Below are positions 6,263 to 10,497 of a stretch of DNA of 10,497 nucleotides, one piece after another (within the stretch, counting starts at the first letter, position 1; each line of letters starts with the position of its first letter). Under the pieces are notes generated by a model that saw only the letters and a program-made list of their open reading frames with translations, made no database searches and was not told the origin of the DNA. The stretch covers positions 1 to 10,497 of the forward strand of contig JAKBCG010000063.1 of the NCBI GenBank assembly GCA_021808035.1, written 5' to 3'. Source of the DNA: Pseudomonadota bacterium (GTDB lineage Bacteria > Pseudomonadota > Gammaproteobacteria > Steroidobacterales > Steroidobacteraceae). The translations under genes and the position numbers were made by a program.

Positions 6263-8284
6263 ATGGCGACGATCCGCAGCGTTTGCGCACATGACTGCCC
6301 CGATCAATGCTCGTTGTGGGTCGACGTCGAGGAGGGTCGGATCCAGCGCGTCCGCGGTGACCCGGATCACCCGTTCACGGCCGGTTTCGCCTGCGGCAAG
6401 ACCCACCACGACACCGAACTCGTCCTATCACCGGAACGGCTGACCACGCCGCTGCGACGCATCGGGCCCAAGGGCGCCGCCCGGTTCACGCCGGTCGGCT
6501 GGGACGAGGCGCTCGATGCGATCGCGGCGCGGTGGCGCGCGATCATCGACGAGTCGGGGCCGCTCGCGCTCCTCGGCTATGCGTACAGCGCGCACGGCGG
6601 GATCATGAACCGCGGCCTCGTGAACGGCCTGTTCCATGCGCTCGGGGCGAGCCGCCTCGAGGCGGGAACCGTGTGCGACAGCTGCGCCGCGGCGGCGTGG
6701 CACGCGACGCTCGGCCCGATCGGCGGCGCCGACCCGGAGTCGATCGTGCATTCCGACCTGTTGGTATCGTGGGGCTGCGATCTGGTCACGACCAACGTGC
6801 ATTTCTGGGCGAAGATCGCCGCGGAGCGCCGGCGCGGGCTGCAGGTCGTCGTCGTCGAGCCGCGGCGCAGCCGTACCGCGAAGCTCGCCGACTGGCACCT
6901 GCCGATCCGGATCGGCACCGATGCGGCGCTGGCGCTCGGCGTGATGCACGTGCTCGTTCGCGACGGGCTCTGCGATCGGCGCTACCTCGCCGAGCGGACG
7001 CTCGGGTTCGAGCGCCTGGAAGCCGAGGTCCTGCCGCGCTTCGAGCCCGACCGGGTCGCGGCGATCACCGGTCTCGCGGCGGCGGACGTCGAGCGTCTCG
7101 CGGTGCTCTACGGGAACTCGCGCGCACCGTTCATCCGGCTCGGCACCGGGATGTCGCGCCTTGCGCAAGGCGGTCAGGCGGTGCGCGCGGTCGCGCTGCT
7201 GCCGGGCGTCACCGGCGCCTACGCGCGCCCGGGCGGCGGCGCGCTGTTGTTCACCGGGAACTTCCTCGATCTCGACACGGCCGTCGTGAACGCGCCCTCC
7301 GGTCCGGCCGATACCCGCCGCATCAATCATTCCCAACTCGGGCGCGCGCTGCTCGAGCTGGAGGATCCGCCGATCCGCGCGTTGTTCGTCGCGGCGAACA
7401 ACCCGGCGGTGACCTGCCCCGATGCCGGCAAGGTGCGCGAGGCGCTCCGCCGCGAGGACCTGTTCACGGTGGTCCACGATCCGTTTCTGTCGATCACCGC
7501 GCGCCATGCCGACTTCGTGTTGCCGGCCGCGCTGTACCTCGAGACCGAGGACCTGTACCGGTCCTACGGTTCCTACTACGTCCAGTACGGTGCGCGTGCG
7601 GCGGCGGCGCCCGGCGGGGCGCGCTCGAATCTCTGGGTCGCGCAAGCGCTCGCGGCGCGCATGGGGCTCACGGATCCGGCCTTTCGCCTGACCGAGCGCG
7701 AGATCCTGCGGGAGATGCTCCGCGGCGTTCCGGGCGCAAGCGCGCTCGACCCGGACACGGTGCTCGCCGGCCGGCCGATCCGCATCGCGCCCGTCGGCGA
7801 GCAGTCGTTCCGGACGCCGTCCGGCAAGCTGGAGTTCTATTCGCAGTCGCTCGCCGACGAGGGATTGCCGCCGATGCCCGATTGGCATCCGGACCTCGAG
7901 GAGACGCGGGATGCGGGCCGCTGGCCGCTGCGACTGCTCACCGGACCCGGCTTCTTCCAGCCGCACAGCGTGTATGCCGGCGTCGCGTCCTTGCGCATGC
8001 GCGAGGGTTCGCCGGTCTGCGTGCTGCACCCGGTGGAGGCGCGGGCGCGCGATCTGCGCGACGGGCAGCGCGTGCGCGCGGCGAACGATCGCGCGAGCGT
8101 CGGCCTGGTGCTGCAGGTGAGCGACGACGTTCCGCCGGGCATCGCGTTCGTGCCGGGCCAACGCGGTGACGACGAGACGGTGTTCGGCACCGTGAACCTG
8201 CTGTGCGCGGATCGCTATTCGGACTTCGGGGACGGGGCGACGTACCAAAGCACCTGGCTCGAAGTGACGGCGTGGGCTGGATGA
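6263..8284 (+). CDS. Molybdopterin-dependent oxidoreductase, DMSO reductase superfamily, substrate unknown
   Basis: A 673-residue catalytic-subunit-like protein. The N-terminal [4Fe-4S] site is C8-x3-C12-x3-C16-x27-C44 with K46 after it, within VCAHDCPDQC and FACGK. The large molybdopterin domain follows (about 60-480; VSWGCDLVTTNVHFW at 168-182, VVVVEPRRSRTAKLADWH at 195-212), then the C-terminal molybdopterin dinucleotide-binding domain (about 555-670; SFRTPSGKLEFYS near 513-525 precedes it, LLTGPGFFQPHSVY near 559 opens it). There is no Tat signal or membrane segment, so it is probably cytoplasmic. The loop expected to provide the metal ligand reads GTVCDSCAAAAW (C138, S140, C141); the formate dehydrogenase Cys/Sec-His pair is absent. 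It belongs to the COG0243 group of uncharacterised stand-alone enzymes. No FeS or membrane partner gene adjoins it. The start is GTG 6260 or ATG 6263; the ATG is chosen for its promoter spacing. It is co-oriented with the sulfotransferase and divergent from soxB. Confidence 0.9.
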   Translation: MATIRSVCAHDCPDQCSLWVDVEEGRIQRVRGDPDHPFTAGFACGKTHHDTELVLSPERLTTPLRRIGPKGAARFTPVGWDEALDAIAARWRAIIDESGPLALLGYAYSAHGGIMNRGLVNGLFHALGASRLEAGTVCDSCAAAAWHATLGPIGGADPESIVHSDLLVSWGCDLVTTNVHFWAKIAAERRRGLQVVVVEPRRSRTAKLADWHLPIRIGTDAALALGVMHVLVRDGLCDRRYLAERTLGFERLEAEVLPRFEPDRVAAITGLAAADVERLAVLYGNSRAPFIRLGTGMSRLAQGGQAVRAVALLPGVTGAYARPGGGALLFTGNFLDLDTAVVNAPSGPADTRRINHSQLGRALLELEDPPIRALFVAANNPAVTCPDAGKVREALRREDLFTVVHDPFLSITARHADFVLPAALYLETEDLYRSYGSYYVQYGARAAAAPGGARSNLWVAQALAARMGLTDPAFRLTEREILREMLRGVPGASALDPDTVLAGRPIRIAPVGEQSFRTPSGKLEFYSQSLADEGLPPMPDWHPDLEETRDAGRWPLRLLTGPGFFQPHSVYAGVASLRMREGSPVCVLHPVEARARDLRDGQRVRAANDRASVGLVLQVSDDVPPGIAFVPGQRGDDETVFGTVNLLCADRYSDFGDGATYQSTWLEVTAWAG

Positions 8285-8291
8285 CCGGGTG

Positions 8292-10307
8292 ATGCCCGGC
8301 CGCGATCGCATCGAGGAGCCGTCGTCCGCCGGGATCCGGGAGGCGCGGATGCGGGCGCTCGCGGCACTGCGCCTCGGCCAGGCTCGGACCGCCGAGGCCG
8401 AGGCCCGCGCGATCCAGGCGACGGCGCCCGACGACCTGCAGAGCCTGTGGATCCTCGGCGCCGCCTTGCTCGACCAAGACCGGACGAACGAGGCGATCGA
8501 TCCGCTCGAGCGGGTCGTCGCCGCCGCGCCGCGATTCTGGGCGGCGCGAACCGATCTCGCGCGCGCCCATCGGGTCGCGGGGCGCTGCGATCTCGCGCAG
8601 CGGGAATTGCGGCAGGTGCTCGCGGCGGCACCGGCATTCGAGGCGGCGTGGCGCGTCTACGGCGACACCTGGGTCGACCTCGGGCGATACCCGGAGGCGC
8701 GCGGCGCGTACGAACGCGCGCGACAGTGCGATCCGCAGGCGCGGCGCATCGACGAGGCTAGTGCGGCGCTCGCGGCCGAGGATCGGCGTCGCGCCGAGCG
8801 GATCTTTCGCGAGATCCTCGCGGGCGACCCGGGCCACGTCGGCGCGGTCTGCGGCCTGGCCGCGGTCGCGCTCGCCGCGGGCCGCGCGGCCGATGCGTTG
8901 CGACTCCTGCAGCACGCGACGAAGCAATCGCCGCACCTGCCCCTCGTCATGCGCGGGACGGCGCAGGCGCTCGTCGACCTCGGGCGCCTGAGCGATGCCG
9001 AGCGCTCGCTGCGGCGCCTGCTGCTGATCGAACCGGAGAACCCGAAGAACTGGGTGCAGCTCGGCAACGTGTACACGCGGATGATGCGCCAGCCCGAGGC
9101 GCTCGCCGCGTTCGAGGAGGCGGCGCGGCTGAACCCCGGCGAGGTGCGCCTGCGGCTGTCGATCGGCCATCTGCACAAGACCTTGGGGAACCGGCCGGCG
9201 TGCGAGGCGGCGTATCGGGAATGCCTCGCGCGGGCGCCGGCGATGGGCGAGGTATACTGGGCGCTCGCGGACCTCAAGACCTACGTGTTCAGCGATGCCG
9301 AGATCGCGGCGATGCAGGCCTTGCTCCGGGACGATGGCGACGACGTCGACCAGGCGCATCTGCGCTTCGCGCTCGGGCGCGCGTTCGAACACCGGCGCGA
9401 GTACGCGACCGCGTTCGAACACTATGCGTCCGGCAATCGCCGGCGGCGCAAGACGATCGCGTACGACATCCGGGTGTTCGAGGCCAAGACGCGCCGGGTG
9501 CGCGAGTGCTTCGACGCCGCGTTCCTCGCCGGGCGTGCCGGCGCGGGATTCGAGGATCCCGCGCCGATCTTCATCGTCGGCCTGCCGCGCTCGGGCTCGA
9601 CGCTCGTCGAGCAGATCCTCGCGAGCCATTCGGCGGTCGAGGGGACCTTCGAGCTGCCGAACGTGTTGACGATCGTGCGCGAGTTCGACCACTCGGACGA
9701 GGCGCACGACGCGTACCCCGAGGTCGTGCGCGCGGTGCCGGCCGGGCGCTTCGCGGAACTGGGCCGCCGCTACGTCGAGGAGACGCGCCCGTTGCGGTCC
9801 GGCGCGCCGCGGTTCATCGACAAGATGCCGAACAACTTCAGCCACGTCGGGCTCATTCATTGCATCCTGCCGCAAGCGACGATCATCGACGTGCGCCGGC
9901 ATCCGATGGACGCGTGCTTCAGCACGTTCAAGCAGCACTTCGCCGAGGGTCAGTCGTTCAGTTACGACCTCGAGGACCTCGGTCGCTATTACCGTTGTTA
10001 CCTCGGCCTGATGGATCACTGGGACGCGGTGCTGCCGGGGAAAGTCCTGCAGCTGCGGTACGAACACCTGGTGCGGGACCCGGAGCGGCAGATACGCCGC
10101 CTGCTCGCGCACTGCGGCCTGGAGTTCGAGCCGGCCTGCCTCGCGTTCCATGCAACGAAGCGCGCGGTGCGCACCGCGAGCGCGGAGCAGGTCCGGCAGC
10201 CCTTGTATGCGTCCGGGGTCGGCTACTGGAGGCATTTCGGTCCGGCGCTCGATCCGCTGCGGCGCGCGCTCGGCGATTGCCTCGGGCGCTTCGAGGACGA
10301 GCCATGA
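8292..10307 (+). CDS. TPR-repeat sulfotransferase
   Basis: A 671-residue two-part protein. Residues about 20-322 form a series of TPR helices in 34-residue steps; the clearest are 51-84, 85-118, 119-152, 255-288 and 289-322. A linker typical of the family, VYWALADLKTYVFSDAEIAAM (begins at 321), leads to a C-terminal PAPS-dependent sulfotransferase domain. The 5'-phosphosulfate loop is IFIVGLPRSGSTLVEQIL (426-443, with R433, S434 and T437), and the 3'-phosphate site is DVRRHPMDACFSTF (533-546, with R535, R536 and a nearby S545). LRYEHLVRDPE lies near 594. It should transfer sulfate from PAPS to a hydroxyl or amine of an unseen acceptor such as a glycan, lipid or peptide; the TPRs probably hold the acceptor. 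It lacks a signal peptide. The gene starts 7 bp after the Mo-enzyme stop with no clear Shine-Dalgarno; GTG at 8289 is the alternative start. Co-transcription with the Mo enzyme is likely. Confidence 0.92.
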   Translation: MPGRDRIEEPSSAGIREARMRALAALRLGQARTAEAEARAIQATAPDDLQSLWILGAALLDQDRTNEAIDPLERVVAAAPRFWAARTDLARAHRVAGRCDLAQRELRQVLAAAPAFEAAWRVYGDTWVDLGRYPEARGAYERARQCDPQARRIDEASAALAAEDRRRAERIFREILAGDPGHVGAVCGLAAVALAAGRAADALRLLQHATKQSPHLPLVMRGTAQALVDLGRLSDAERSLRRLLLIEPENPKNWVQLGNVYTRMMRQPEALAAFEEAARLNPGEVRLRLSIGHLHKTLGNRPACEAAYRECLARAPAMGEVYWALADLKTYVFSDAEIAAMQALLRDDGDDVDQAHLRFALGRAFEHRREYATAFEHYASGNRRRRKTIAYDIRVFEAKTRRVRECFDAAFLAGRAGAGFEDPAPIFIVGLPRSGSTLVEQILASHSAVEGTFELPNVLTIVREFDHSDEAHDAYPEVVRAVPAGRFAELGRRYVEETRPLRSGAPRFIDKMPNNFSHVGLIHCILPQATIIDVRRHPMDACFSTFKQHFAEGQSFSYDLEDLGRYYRCYLGLMDHWDAVLPGKVLQLRYEHLVRDPERQIRRLLAHCGLEFEPACLAFHATKRAVRTASAEQVRQPLYASGVGYWRHFGPALDPLRRALGDCLGRFEDEP

Positions 10308-10314
10308 TCTCGAG

Positions 10315-10340
10315 GCGTTCGCCGCGCATGCGACGAACGC
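10315..10340. repeat. Inverted repeat after the sulfotransferase gene (weak terminator candidate)
   Basis: Arms gcgttcg (10315-10321) and cgaacgc (10334-10340) are exact complements around a 12-base loop that itself holds the 8-bp palindrome CGCATGCG (10325-10332). It begins 8 bp after the stop codon, a fitting place for transcription to end. No T-run follows, so intrinsic termination is doubtful. Confidence 0.3.
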
Positions 10341-10376
10341 GCGTGTGCGATTAGCGAACATCCGCCGCGAACCACG

Positions 10377-10382
10377 TTGACA
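10377..10382 (+). promoter_or_regulatory. Candidate -35 box of a new transcription unit
   Basis: TTGACA is a full match to the sigma70 -35 consensus, notable in such GC-rich DNA. The best -10 is poor: TAGGAG at 10398-10403, with 15-bp spacing. If used, it would give an untranslated leader of about 50 nt before the ATG at 10464. Confidence 0.3.
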
Positions 10383-10463
10383 AGCTGCTGCGCAGGGTAG
10401 GAGCATGGCCCGATCAGCGTCCGGCACGAGACGCCGGGCGAACAACGAACGGGGGATGACACG

Positions 10464-10497
10464 ATGCGCACGCGCGAAACTCGATCCGCGGCGGCGG
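10464..10497 (+). CDS. Start of an unidentified gene (cut by window edge)
   Basis: ATG at 10464 opens a frame reading MRTRETRSAAA up to the edge. GGGGGA lies 7 nt upstream (10451-10456), the best-spaced Shine-Dalgarno on the plus strand of this window, and a TTGACA box lies further upstream. The Arg-rich first residues would suit the n-region of a signal peptide, but eleven codons cannot identify the product. A competing ATG at 10405 is also open to the edge but has its AGGAG only one base away. Confidence 0.45.
   Translation, partial: MRTRETRSAAA

Noticed and set aside
6428..8311. Minus-strand open frame of 627 codons opposite the Mo enzyme, and the plus-frame shadow at 6532-8169.
   Set aside because: Both overlap a gene with complete [4Fe-4S] and molybdopterin motifs; their translations are compositionally biased and unlike any family.
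10304..10354. A 16-codon frame (MISRRSPRMRRTRVCD) with an ATGA overlap to the sulfotransferase stop.
   Set aside because: Very short, Arg-rich, no ribosome site of its own, and it spans the inverted repeat at 10315-10340.
7938..10445. Minus-strand open frame of 835 codons opposite the sulfotransferase.
   Set aside because: No family motif, Arg-rich throughout, and it crosses two well-supported plus-strand genes and the gap after them.
10405..10497. ATG at 10405 as the start of the next gene.
   Set aside because: The AGGAG is separated from it by a single base, too close for normal initiation; ATG 10464 has a better-spaced site. It cannot be fully excluded because its frame is also open to the edge.

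Overview
The window looks like chromosomal DNA from a high-GC proteobacterium. It is GC-rich by eye, with strong G/C at third codon positions and very tight gene packing. The gene families fit an alpha- or gammaproteobacterium, but nothing seen here fixes the genus. I see no rRNA, tRNA, IS element, CRISPR array or phage gene.

Layout. Leftward (minus strand, read from right to left): soxB (6057-4801), soxD (4796-4527), soxA (4530-1561), soxG (1568-924), and the first 309 codons of a dimethylglycine/sarcosine dehydrogenase-like flavoenzyme (927-1, running off the left edge). These five genes overlap or are a few bases apart and almost certainly form one operon. Rightward (plus strand): a stand-alone molybdopterin oxidoreductase (6263-8284), then 7 bp later a TPR-sulfotransferase (8292-10307). 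A 205-bp divergent region (6058-6262) separates the two units. The last 190 bp hold a hairpin, a consensus -35 box and the first 11 codons of a probable new gene at 10464.

Function. soxBDAG encodes heterotetrameric sarcosine oxidase, which oxidatively demethylates sarcosine to glycine, makes H2O2 and passes the one-carbon unit to tetrahydrofolate. The flavoenzyme that follows, with the STWHAAG covalent-FAD motif, could supply sarcosine from dimethylglycine. The operon would then cover the lower steps of glycine betaine or creatine-type breakdown. The usual one-carbon partners (glyA, purU, folD) are not inside the window. The rightward pair is less clear. The Mo enzyme has an N-terminal [4Fe-4S] motif but no electron-transfer subunit beside it. 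The TPR-sulfotransferase keeps both PAPS-binding motifs.

Most unusual features. The divergent promoter region carries a perfect 22-bp tandem duplication that builds a perfect 16-bp-stem inverted repeat. The Mo gene has a -10-like hexamer placed exactly for leaderless transcription. The Mo enzyme belongs to a clade I cannot assign a substrate. soxA starts at a TTG codon overlapping the soxD stop. I found no clear evidence of a wholly new multi-gene system; the Mo-oxidoreductase/sulfotransferase pair is the best candidate for unknown biochemistry.
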